Below are positions 28,141-35,977 of a stretch of DNA of 64,000 nt, piece by piece (within the stretch, counting starts at the first letter, position 1; each line of letters begins with the position of its first letter). The position numbers were made by a program, and so were the translations under genes. The notes under the pieces are model-generated. The model worked only from the letters and a program-made list of their open reading frames with translations, did no database searches and had not been told where the DNA came from. The DNA comes from CALCMJ01 sp964475415. Its GTDB lineage: Bacteria > Bacteroidota > Bacteroidia > Chitinophagales > Saprospiraceae. The DNA lies in contig CAYYWZ010000007.1 of assembly GCA_964475415.1 (NCBI GenBank), positions 30,615-94,614 of the forward strand, in the 5' to 3' direction.

Positions 28141-28224
28141 TGTAGAGGATATGTAGAGCATGAGACGCCTTTTGTAGGCCATCAGGACTTGCAACTAGCA
28201 CTAGATGATTCTATATTTACTTTG
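28141..28224 (+). promoter_or_regulatory. Shorter phased TGTAG set and weak promoter of unit B
   Basis: TGTAG begins at 28141, 28152 and 28173 (steps 11 and 21). A TACTTTG motif at 28218-28224 is a one-base-short version of the -7 element. A perfect 8-base inverted repeat, AATAATTT (28226-28233) and AAATTATT (28236-28243), follows at once. The layout parallels unit A in reduced form. Confidence 0.4.
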
Positions 28225-28230
28225 TAATAA

Positions 28231-28306
28231 TTTAGAAATTATTCTCAATATTTTAAGGGTGTTGAAGGGAGCTCACATACAGATGTAAGCTCTCTTTGCT
28301 TTTTTA
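28231..28306 (+). ncRNA. Putative small RNA, unit B
   Basis: From the weak promoter to the terminator is about 75 bases with no plausible reading frame. The unit shares layout and terminator sequence with unit A, suggesting a duplicated small RNA gene. The 5' end is a guess from the TACTTTG motif. Confidence 0.3.
28265..28306 (+). terminator. Terminator of unit B
   Basis: aagggagct (28265-28273) pairs with agctctctt (28288-28296) with one G-T pair. An inner ACAT/ATGT stem (28275-28278 with 28283-28286) extends the hairpin, and gcttttttag follows. Confidence 0.8.
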
Positions 28307-28421
28307 GACCATTCGTTTTTATACTTATTGAGCGCCATTCGTTAAAGCTTTGGCGCAGAAGTGCCGATTTATATGTAGTTTCTAGCTTTTATCCCACCAA
28401 AAATGACGTTCGTCGAGAATC

Positions 28422-28449
28422 TGCTTGGAAAGTCTTGTTTTTCCAAGCA
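28422..28449. promoter_or_regulatory. Perfect 10-base hairpin ahead of the 36-residue peptide gene
   Basis: tgcttggaaa (28422-28431) and tttccaagca (28440-28449) are exact reverse complements around an eight-base loop. No T tract follows, so it is a leader structure or protein site rather than a terminator. Another stem, gcgcca/tggcgc (28332-28337 with 28351-28356), lies upstream. Both would be in a long leader of the peptide gene at 28525. Confidence 0.4.
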
Positions 28450-28524
28450 CTAGTCGTAGAAGTTTGTTTTGAAGACCTTTTACCCTGATATTACAGACAT
28501 ATCATTCAACTAAAAACAATAATT

Positions 28525-28635
28525 ATGAAAAATACGACATGTAAAAAAACTTGGGATCATTACGGAAGATTAAGCTTTTTGATAATTGTTACTATAGGAG
28601 TCACCTATACAACTTGCCTTAGTTTCATTCTATAG
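28525..28635 (+). CDS. Small hydrophobic peptide, 36 residues
   Basis: The frame encodes MKNTTCKKTWDHYGRL followed by one membrane helix (SFLIIVTIGVTYTTCLSFIL). It has an ATG after an A-rich leader and is followed after 40 bases by a clear terminator, so it has its own transcript end. Small one-helix peptides of this kind include type I toxins and small membrane regulators; nothing here decides between them. It is not recognised as a known family. Confidence 0.45.
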   Translation: MKNTTCKKTWDHYGRLSFLIIVTIGVTYTTCLSFIL

Positions 28636-28674
28636 ATTTAGCTGACCAATATTATGAAGATAACCCCAATCTCT

Positions 28675-28709
28675 AACAGACCTGCGTTTGCACGGGTCTG
28701 TTAATTTTT
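28675..28709 (+). terminator. Terminator of unit C
   Basis: aacagacc (28675-28682) pairs with ggtctgtt (28695-28702), followed by aattttta. It lies 40 bases after the 36-residue frame and 19 bases before the end of the convergent beta-lactamase gene, for which it may also serve. Confidence 0.75.
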
Positions 28710-28727
28710 AGCTAGCTCTATACGATA

Positions 28728-29543
28728 CTATATTAACAATAGACTTTCTAAGGCTTTCATAGTAATTCGCTTTCGCTTCTCATGGTCAAAATTCTGCTCT
28801 TCCAGAGCAGTTGCAAAAAAGATTAACTCTGCCTCATATTCTATTATACCTATATACCAACTAATTCCTGACAATGACCTCCCTGTCTTTGCTATCAAAT
28901 TATAATCCGCATCAGTTTCTACTCTCATCATTTTCTTACTTATAGCATACGTTCTGTGAGATACAGGTAATCGGGAGAAATAAAATTGCTCAAGAAATCG
29001 AATCTGATCATAAGGACTGATTTTAGAATCCCCCTCTAACCAGAACATATCTATATTATCAGCTTTGACATCCATATCTCGATAATCAAATTTTTCTAGA
29101 TAAGCTATCATTCGATCAACACCTACCTGTCTAGCAATCGACTGGTAACAAGGTACACATGAATAATGGAAAGCATCTCTGAAGCTAAGGTCTTGATTCC
29201 AATTATTAACACTGTAGTTTGTACCATCCCACTCAAATATATACTCATCATCTGGAATGATTCCTAAGTCTAGAGCAATCAATGTATGCGGAATCTTAAA
29301 AGTAGAAGCTGGAATATATCCATGCTTAGCTATTTCGTTATCATTACTATAATAGGTATCTTCTTTCAAATTGTAAATCAGAATAGAACCCTCCAAATTC
29401 TCCTCTTCTAGTAGAATCTTGAATTCCTTTTTCTCGACAAACTTAGCATCACTCCGTATAGATTCCTCTAATTTCTTTTCTGATGCAGACCTACATCCAA
29501 AGAGCACTAAGGAAAGAATAATTATCAAACTAATTCCTCTCAT
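28728..29543 (-). CDS. Class D beta-lactamase (OXA-like) lipoprotein
   Basis: About 271 residues from ATG 29543. The signal peptide ends in a lipobox (VLFGC). Class D motifs are complete: STFK with Ser80 and Lys83, EWDGTNYSVNNWNQDLSFRDAF, SCV (128-130) for the SxV motif, FWLEGDSKISPYDQIRFL, and KTG at 219-221. Ser80 is the acylation site and Lys83 the carbamylated base. A C-P-C run after the SxV serine (SCVPC) is unusual. I prefer this start to ATG 29561 because it lies one base after the upstream stop (TAG-T-ATG), giving coupling. Confidence 0.92.
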   Translation of the reverse strand: MRGISLIIILSLVLFGCRSASEKKLEESIRSDAKFVEKKEFKILLEEENLEGSILIYNLKEDTYYSNDNEIAKHGYIPASTFKIPHTLIALDLGIIPDDEYIFEWDGTNYSVNNWNQDLSFRDAFHYSCVPCYQSIARQVGVDRMIAYLEKFDYRDMDVKADNIDMFWLEGDSKISPYDQIRFLEQFYFSRLPVSHRTYAISKKMMRVETDADYNLIAKTGRSLSGISWYIGIIEYEAELIFFATALEEQNFDHEKRKRITMKALESLLLI

Positions 29544-29544
29544 A

Positions 29545-30138
29545 CTATCTATCAAGATCAATAACTAATCCTTCTCTAGTTGTATATTGTAAAAGACCAT
29601 GCATCTGGTTATAAAATAATTGCACGATACTATCATCATCTAGAGATGTTTCATAATTAATTTCCAATACATCATTGTAATCATTATTTCCAAAAACAAT
29701 ACTATTGTGAAAAACGGGAGTACCACTAAAAGGAGTAGTAAGGGAGTCATCATCATTTATACTTATAAATGAAGTGTTTCCCTCTCCTTCGCGGTTAAAA
29801 AATACGGTTATCTGAACAACCGGAACAAGATCTTGTGTACTTCCCCTCTGAACAAACTCTATAAAAGGAATATCATTAGCACCTTCACGCAATTCCACTG
29901 TAAGTAACTCATCACAAATAAATGGCATATCGGGAGTAGTGACTTCTAGAACTCTTTCCACCGTTACTGAAAAAGCTGATCCATCGTTACCTATAAATCG
30001 CACGATATCTCCATCAAAATATGGAATAGCTTCTTTAACCTCTGGAAATATCTCAAAAGATTCCCTGCCTTTACATTCATCTTCCGAACAAGAAATAAGA
30101 AATAAAAGACTCAATGAAAAGATTATCCGGATAAACAT
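29545..30138 (-). CDS. Lipoprotein of unknown function
   Basis: A 197-residue protein with a lipoprotein signal (LLFLISC, then SEDEC). The mature part is acidic and beta-rich, with VRFIGNDGSAFSVTVERV and ITVFFNREGEG, and no recognised domain. It is first in a two-gene unit with the beta-lactamase, whose start follows one base after this stop. Both products are predicted to sit on a membrane facing the periplasm. Confidence 0.7.
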   Translation of the reverse strand: MFIRIIFSLSLLFLISCSEDECKGRESFEIFPEVKEAIPYFDGDIVRFIGNDGSAFSVTVERVLEVTTPDMPFICDELLTVELREGANDIPFIEFVQRGSTQDLVPVVQITVFFNREGEGNTSFISINDDDSLTTPFSGTPVFHNSIVFGNNDYNDVLEINYETSLDDDSIVQLFYNQMHGLLQYTTREGLVIDLDR

Positions 30139-30160
30139 AATATATTTTTAAGCGTTTATA

Positions 30161-30607
30161 ATAAAACGAAACAAACGTGAAAAATTACTCCTCCTAAGCT
30201 GCCTATTATCTCTTAGTTTCTATCTTATTTCCTGCAGATGTCAATCCACAGATTGCGAAGATAATGGAGACTCCATATCTCTGCAAGTTTTTGTTGATAA
30301 TCAAAACTACCTCGTTACCAATAACTTTCCAATCGGTCTAATAAGAGTAAGCCTAACAAATCTAGAAAGCGGAACGGTTTCAGACTTAGTCTTTAACACT
30401 ACTAATATTTCTGCTTTCGAAATTTACTTATTAGATAGAATAGACTATCGTATAGATATAGAAGGTCTAGAAGCCATTTTTCTTAGAATGAACACAAGAT
30501 TAGAAAGCGAAACGGAGTGTTGTAAAAATTACAAAGCAGAAGAAGTATTTTTTAACGAAATACTAATCTGTTCCACAGATTGCGAATTAGTAAGGATAGA
30601 TTTATAG
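30161..30607 (+). CDS. Lipoprotein with a disrupted or non-canonical start
   Basis: The frame from 30161 to the stop at 30605-30607 encodes a clear lipoprotein signal (KLLLLSCLLSLSFYLISC) and ~125 mature residues with six Cys (STDCEDNGDS, ETECCKNYK, ICSTDCELVRIDL). No ATG, GTG or TTG lies upstream in frame before a stop at 30149. Two explanations fit: ATA at 30158 or 30161 starts translation, or one A is missing from the five-A run at 30180-30184, since a sixth A would place GTG 30177 in frame to give MKKLLLL. It fills a gap otherwise without a gene. Function unknown. Confidence 0.6.
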   Translation: MKRNKREKLLLLSCLLSLSFYLISCRCQSTDCEDNGDSISLQVFVDNQNYLVTNNFPIGLIRVSLTNLESGTVSDLVFNTTNISAFEIYLLDRIDYRIDIEGLEAIFLRMNTRLESETECCKNYKAEEVFFNEILICSTDCELVRIDL

Positions 30608-30622
30608 AGAAGTATGATAAAT

Positions 30623-31039
30623 TTAAGATCGATCTCCACCTGCTAACTTCCAACCTAACCAACCCATAGGGATGTATGCAATAAGAAGATCTAATACAGA
30701 AAACCACATAGGACCAGGTATCATACTTACCGCCATTATACCTCCAATTATAAAAAATGCTCCTATCCCGATTCCTATATATAAATGATGACTTGCAGCT
30801 AGCTTCACGGCTATAAATGCACCTACCAAAGTTCCCAGAGCATGCGCTACGAAAGGCATAAGAAAATGCTTAGCCTCATAAAGATGAATATTACTCTTGA
30901 TACTTTCTAAATCATTAGGATCTACTCCAGGAGGTAGAGGCACTAGAGAAGGGCTGATTATAATAATTCCCAGATTTACTAAACCACCGATAAAAAGCCC
31001 AGCAAGAACAGCTAGAATATTTCTGATTATAGGATTCAT
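30623..31039 (-). CDS. Small four-helix membrane protein of unknown function
   Basis: About 138 residues from ATG 31039 (an earlier ATG at 31087 would add a basic 16-residue extension). Four membrane segments are visible (NILAVLAGLFIGGLVNLGIII, HALGTLVGAFIAVKLAA, IGIGIGAFFIIGGIMAVSM, WFSVLDLLIAYIPMGWLGW). The type MNPIIRNILAVLAG is common in Bacteroidota and Proteobacteria as an unnamed family. It is divergent from the DUF2490 gene. Confidence 0.7.
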   Translation of the reverse strand: MNPIIRNILAVLAGLFIGGLVNLGIIIISPSLVPLPPGVDPNDLESIKSNIHLYEAKHFLMPFVAHALGTLVGAFIAVKLAASHHLYIGIGIGAFFIIGGIMAVSMIPGPMWFSVLDLLIAYIPMGWLGWKLAGGDRS

Positions 31040-31136
31040 AGTTTTTGTTAGTTTTGTTTTGAATTTACTATAGTAGTATTTTTTCATGAAATCTGCAATA
31101 TAAATTTATTAATTTAATAGGCTTAAGCAGATAATC

Positions 31137-31781
31137 TTGAAAATAATAATACCAGTAATTTACCTCTTTTCAATTTTGTTTTTATTTCCGATTTATACAT
31201 CAGCACAGATCGATAATCAGTCTTGGACCTCTCTTAGTATTAGAAAACAAGTATCTTCTAATACCATCATACAAATAAAGCCTACAGAAAGAAGATTCAA
31301 TAATCTTAAGGACCATCAGAATAGCTCCATAGATCTTTCTTTCCAAACTAAAATCAAAAATGGCTGGTCTTTTGGTGGTCTTGCAAGAACTTGGTTTGTT
31401 CCCAACGAAAAAATACGTCAATTCTTATGGGCAAATATAACTCACTCTTTTAATTCCGATCGTATAAAAATGAGTAACAAAGTGAGATTACATTATGCTT
31501 TAGATATTAATGATAGAAAGGATCCTGATTTTTTAAGATGGAACTTCCAGATAGGTCCTAACTTAAAAAAGAAGGTAGAACCATTTATAGCTATCGTCTC
31601 ATTTTTCAGAATGAACGGTATTAACGATTTCCAAAGGATCAGATATGAACCTGGTCTAAAATGGAAGATAAATAAGAACTGGATTCTAAGTACTGTTTTC
31701 AGAAGAGAAACTACCCTTAACAGAAAACCAAAAATAAAGACCAACGTATATGTTGTAACCCTAGGATATTATATTCCCTAG
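31137..31781 (+). CDS. DUF2490 outer-membrane protein
   Basis: A 214-residue protein beginning at TTG with a signal peptide ending in TSAQ. WTSLSIRKQVSSNTIIQIKPTERRF, GWSFGGLARTWF and the closing VYVVTLGYYIP show the alternating strands of a small barrel and match DUF2490. The family has no assigned role; it is likely an outer-membrane channel or scaffold. Confidence 0.75.
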   Translation: MKIIIPVIYLFSILFLFPIYTSAQIDNQSWTSLSIRKQVSSNTIIQIKPTERRFNNLKDHQNSSIDLSFQTKIKNGWSFGGLARTWFVPNEKIRQFLWANITHSFNSDRIKMSNKVRLHYALDINDRKDPDFLRWNFQIGPNLKKKVEPFIAIVSFFRMNGINDFQRIRYEPGLKWKINKNWILSTVFRRETTLNRKPKIKTNVYVVTLGYYIP

Positions 31782-31833
31782 ATATAGAACTTCCTTGGTG
31801 CTTACAAAATTTAACCTCAGTGTTTAATGTACT

Positions 31834-32310
31834 TTATCGTTTCAAATAAGATGAATACATCCATACCAACTTTTCTTGTTCTCTGATATAATCACTCATA
31901 AGAGCATTTGTTCCTTCATCATTTGCATCCTCAGAAAGTCCAAGCAATTCACGTTGTATCATGATGATAGTTTTGAAGGAATTTAGAATATCTCGAACGG
32001 CAATAGTACCATCACTTACCTGCTCACTTTCTACAATTTTAGAAATCGTTCTATAGTCTGCATAGTTATGTTTAGGACTATGCCCTAAGGTTAAAATTCT
32101 TTCAGCAAGCTCATCAATCTTCAATACCAAGTCATTATATAATTCCTCAAATTTTACATGGAGTTCAAAAAACTTTTCTCCCTTGATGTTCCAATGATAT
32201 CCCCTCGTATTTTGATAAAAGATAGAGTAATTCGCTAGAAGTTCGTTTAATTTTTCTGCCAAGTGTTGTGCTTTATCTTTATCTAAGCCTATAGAATTTA
32301 TATTTTCCAT
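31834..32310 (-). CDS. dps: DNA starvation/stationary phase protection protein Dps
   Basis: A 158-residue ferritin-like protein. The ferroxidase pattern is complete: NTRGYHWNIKGEKFFELHVKFEELYNDLVLKIDELAERI supplies the His, Asp and Glu ligands, and later AERILTLGH and EKLVWMYSSYL close the four-helix bundle. Dps forms dodecamers that store iron and consume H2O2, and many bind DNA; there is no long Lys-rich tail here, so DNA binding may be weak. Confidence 0.93.
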   Translation of the reverse strand: MENINSIGLDKDKAQHLAEKLNELLANYSIFYQNTRGYHWNIKGEKFFELHVKFEELYNDLVLKIDELAERILTLGHSPKHNYADYRTISKIVESEQVSDGTIAVRDILNSFKTIIMIQRELLGLSEDANDEGTNALMSDYIREQEKLVWMYSSYLKR

Positions 32311-32437
32311 TTTATATATTTTTTTTGAAAGAAGATTCTTATTAATTCAACAAATCCATACACACGATATAGAACCACAAATAATACCTTATTGTTCGAA
32401 ATAAAGAAATATGAATTAGAACTATAGATTAAACTCC

Positions 32438-33601
32438 TTAGCTACGGATAAGTTTTACAATTTCAGCTAGGTCTACATATTTAAAATTTTGAGCAGCCTT
32501 ATTATCACCTTTAAAATTGAAACCATCTTGAGCGATCAATATCCCATTTGGGAAATTATCACCAAGATTTAAAGATAGAATTTCTATTCCATCCGTCTCT
32601 TCTACTCCATCTACCTGTCCCGACGTCAATACAAAAGAGCTTACATATTTATCCGACTCTAGATCAAAAATCGCATAAGAGAAATTTCCCTGACTAGAAG
32701 CTATTAAATAGTGCGGTGGTAATAATGCAAGTCCTTCTAGGTCATATTTGATATTAGGATTTGCTTCCGTACTTCCAGCAAGTAATCTTCCTTTTGTAGA
32801 TCCTTCCGGCGAGGCTGAAAAAATATGGATTCCCTTTTGCTCCTCGCCTACATACAAGGATTGCGTGTCTTCATCTACTACCATACCTTCTATCTGTGTT
32901 TCTAGTTGTAATTGTCTATCTATATCTATAGTAAGGTTACCGTCTACTGCCAGATCTATTTTCAGTTGCTTTATAAGTCCTGTCTTACTGTTAGCAAATG
33001 CAAAAAGCTGATCATCCTTGGACTTATACAAACAAAATCCATAGGGACTAAACTCTCCTAGTCCAACAGAAAAGTCTGGCTCTGAATTTATTTTGCCTCC
33101 TTCTCTTATTATAAAAAAACTGATGGAATTATCTGTTCTATTACTTCCAGCTAAGACATCTACTAGCTTTCCTCCTAACATTACACCATTACGCACATCG
33201 ACATTATTGATCATTCCACATGGCACATATTGCAGCTGCTTGCCACCTAAGTCATAAGCATGGATACCACTCAGTTTATTAGATCCGTAGACTACACTGT
33301 TAGATGGATCTTGCTCATTATACCATATGGCGGGATCGTCTGCTGAGTCATCATCTATATTGCTGACCTGTACAGGATCAGTCTCTATATCTACCTTAAT
33401 CTTATGTTGGAATTTCTTCTGTGCCGATACAGCACTTCTGTACATTTCTACATCTTCTCTAGCCTCTTTGTTTCTAACAAATTTATGAGCGCAAGAAATT
33501 AATCCAACACTAGTTAGAAACACAAGGAACAAGAAACCCAAAAAAGAATAATTTCCTTTATGCACTTTTATTTTTTTCCCAAGAAATCCTCCTAACTTCA
33601 T
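32438..33601 (-). CDS. 3-phytase, beta-propeller type (lipoprotein)
   Basis: A 387-residue enzyme that would release phosphate from phytate. A lipobox (VGLISC) sits at residue ~37 after a basic extension. The propeller shows the family beginning DDDSADDPAIWYN, VVYGSNKLSGIHAYDLGGK, NNVDVRNG, and later QIEGMVVDEDTQSLYVGEEQKGI and DLEGLALL, whose acidic residues bind catalytic Ca2+. It lies six bases downstream of the CotH-type gene and is likely co-expressed. Orientation and anchor suggest the outer membrane. Confidence 0.88.
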   Translation of the reverse strand: MKLGGFLGKKIKVHKGNYSFLGFLFLVFLTSVGLISCAHKFVRNKEAREDVEMYRSAVSAQKKFQHKIKVDIETDPVQVSNIDDDSADDPAIWYNEQDPSNSVVYGSNKLSGIHAYDLGGKQLQYVPCGMINNVDVRNGVMLGGKLVDVLAGSNRTDNSISFFIIREGGKINSEPDFSVGLGEFSPYGFCLYKSKDDQLFAFANSKTGLIKQLKIDLAVDGNLTIDIDRQLQLETQIEGMVVDEDTQSLYVGEEQKGIHIFSASPEGSTKGRLLAGSTEANPNIKYDLEGLALLPPHYLIASSQGNFSYAIFDLESDKYVSSFVLTSGQVDGVEETDGIEILSLNLGDNFPNGILIAQDGFNFKGDNKAAQNFKYVDLAEIVKLIRS

Positions 33602-33607
33602 TACTAA

Positions 33608-35905
33608 TTAATTTGCATCAGATTTTATAATAATATGAGATATTCTGACACCGTTTTCTGAGATAGCATTAATCAAATACATCCCAGTTGCCAATTCTGA
33701 TATTTCTAACTCGAATTCCTTATTGTCTGGAGCCACTATCATCTGCATTCTTCCTGAAGCATCATAAATAGACAAGGTCAGGATTTTTTCAGACGATGTA
33801 CAATAGATGCTAGTCGAACTTGGGTTTGGGAAAACATTAAACCCTATCGAATCCGCTATATCATCAGATGAACTGGTAATATCAGAATTCATAGAATTAA
33901 ATGTAGGATTCATGATTTGGAACGGCCCCGTACCATTAGGAAATCTACCATAGGATATATCTGCAGTCTGATCTACATAAGATATCTCATCTAAGATTTC
34001 GCCCATAGGGTCAACTAAAAAAATAGATTCTCCTCCTGCAGATAATTTAAAGTTAACATGTAAGCCTTCTTGTTCTTCGTCATCATCAGCCCATACTATA
34101 AGATATCCACCTGCTTCTATAACAGTACCTGCTGGAATCTCCCATTGCATCAGATCATCAAAATCATCAGATAGGAAATATCCCTCTAAATCTATAGCCG
34201 ATGTACCAATATTATAAAATTCTATCCAGTCATCAAACTCACCATCTTGGTCAGCCTCTGTGAGATCGTTAGAAGCCATAAACTCATTGATAACAACATC
34301 GCCTGTTCCGGAGTTGATAGAACTTGCTATAAGATTATGGAACTCATATTCTGCTCTAACTGGAGAAAACTTGCCGATATTGTTATTGTCCGCATAGATA
34401 TAAAACTGTGTCGCGCCTCGCTCTGGCGTAAGATTTACTCCGTAGATATTATCTCCGGCAGCACCATCATTATGCATGCCATCATCAAACATTTGTATTC
34501 GCTCGAACACACCATATTCATCACCTCGATATCCTAGATAGGCTTCGTCTGCATCTAGAATCTCTGCAGTAATCGTTAGTGGCTCACCTATTATAGGCAT
34601 AGCTATCGAAAAATCTATATCTGATATACTTGGCTCTGTTTGTGTAAAATCACTAAGTCCAAGTAAATAATTTGTTCGCCCATCCATCAAGTTCGTTATT
34701 CCTACCGTAGATCCTCCTCCAGGACCACCTCCTCCTCCATTGACATCTGAGGTAAGGTTAGATAAAAAATTATTGTAAGTGAAAAACTTGTTATTATCCT
34801 GTTGTACATCACTATCTATAAGCTGCTGTAAGGTCTGACCAACCGTAAAATAATTGTCATTATCAAAATTCTCTAGTAGTATAGTTTTGTAATGCGCTAG
34901 ATACATTCTTTTGTATATAGGAACTGCTAGAAGTTCTTTAACCAACGGAAAGTTACTATCATTACTATGAAGAAGATGGCTCATCTGTTGCTTAGAAATT
35001 GTGGTATTGACACTTCCAGAACCTGTCATTGTAAATCTTCCAAATGACTCATTAAGATCCCAAATTAAAGGTACAAACCGACCGTTATCATCTCTATACA
35101 GGTAGTAATTTTGCGCAAACCCACCAATATAACTATCCAAGTTTACCATAACATTATTCAATGCAAGCATCCATAAAGCTCTGTCTACATCTAGGATATC
35201 TTCTATTTCTGCGGTATGGTTAACTAGTGTATCACATAGATCTATAAGTTCACTCCATCCATAATCTGATTTTAATTCGTACGCATCATAATAGGCTGTA
35301 CTATCTGTACCTAGGAATTCTAGATTAGGTAAGTCATTAGAACCCGGCCCTGCTCCTGCTGGCGGATTACATTTTACAAAAGTATTGCTCTTGGAATTAA
35401 ATCTATTGTTTACAAATTTCTTAGAGATAGATTCTGAATTGCTATAAAGACCGAGTAAGTTTCCATTGACATACACGTTAGCATAATTAGATAATGGAGC
35501 GTCCATATATTGTCTGATCACCTGATAGGATAAAACCTCTCTTACAAAAGAAGGATCTTTAGCAACGTTGCTAAGTTTTATATCTGTATAACCTTCATAT
35601 TCTTGATCCTTATAGGTATCTAATTCTATGTGAAAAGGATTCTTTACTTGATTAGGACTGTAAGTACTATTTCCTTTGTATTTAACGCCTACACTATCGA
35701 AGGCTATGCCATTGATAACAACACTTTGTGCTAGGATATAATCTTCAGTTGTGGCCTTGGCTTGGTCTAGTAACTGATCCCAGTTACTTTCTGCAAAGCT
35801 TATTTCTATCGTTTCTATTTGATCGAGATCATAAAAATCCTGAGCTTGTATATTACTACTATACAAAGCCAATAATAAAGGTAACAGTGATCTCAAAAAG
35901 GACAT
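33608..35905 (-). CDS. CotH kinase-like secreted protein with lamin-tail and T9SS type A domains
   Basis: A 765-residue protein. After a signal peptide (SSNIQAQ), residues ~25-410 form a CotH domain: GVKYKGNSTYS, FVREVLSYQVIR, NVYVNGNLLGLY, NYYLYRDDNGRFVPLIWDLNESFG. A bacterial Ig-like strand region follows, then a lamin-tail domain (VVINEFMASN, DWIEFYNIGTSAIDLEGYFLSD) near 560-680, and a type A sorting domain (VFPNPSSTSIY, ELATGMYLINAI). A Gly/Pro-rich linker (GGGGGPGGG) lies near residue 390. The phytase gene follows by six bases. The -7 element at 35930-35937 serves it. Confidence 0.88.
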   Translation of the reverse strand: MSFLRSLLPLLLALYSSNIQAQDFYDLDQIETIEISFAESNWDQLLDQAKATTEDYILAQSVVINGIAFDSVGVKYKGNSTYSPNQVKNPFHIELDTYKDQEYEGYTDIKLSNVAKDPSFVREVLSYQVIRQYMDAPLSNYANVYVNGNLLGLYSNSESISKKFVNNRFNSKSNTFVKCNPPAGAGPGSNDLPNLEFLGTDSTAYYDAYELKSDYGWSELIDLCDTLVNHTAEIEDILDVDRALWMLALNNVMVNLDSYIGGFAQNYYLYRDDNGRFVPLIWDLNESFGRFTMTGSGSVNTTISKQQMSHLLHSNDSNFPLVKELLAVPIYKRMYLAHYKTILLENFDNDNYFTVGQTLQQLIDSDVQQDNNKFFTYNNFLSNLTSDVNGGGGGPGGGSTVGITNLMDGRTNYLLGLSDFTQTEPSISDIDFSIAMPIIGEPLTITAEILDADEAYLGYRGDEYGVFERIQMFDDGMHNDGAAGDNIYGVNLTPERGATQFYIYADNNNIGKFSPVRAEYEFHNLIASSINSGTGDVVINEFMASNDLTEADQDGEFDDWIEFYNIGTSAIDLEGYFLSDDFDDLMQWEIPAGTVIEAGGYLIVWADDDEEQEGLHVNFKLSAGGESIFLVDPMGEILDEISYVDQTADISYGRFPNGTGPFQIMNPTFNSMNSDITSSSDDIADSIGFNVFPNPSSTSIYCTSSEKILTLSIYDASGRMQMIVAPDNKEFELEISELATGMYLINAISENGVRISHIIIKSDAN

Positions 35906-35929
35906 ATTTATTTTTTATTTTCTTTAGTG

Positions 35930-35937
35930 CAAATATA
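35930..35937 (-). promoter_or_regulatory. -7 promoter element of the CotH-phytase operon
   Basis: The minus strand reads TATATTTG, a full match to TAnnTTTG, 25 bases before the CotH gene start. No clear TTG stands at the -33 distance. Confidence 0.5.
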
Positions 35938-35977
35938 GTTTCTTAGTCAAAATAAAATGAAAATCCTTCTGACTGAA

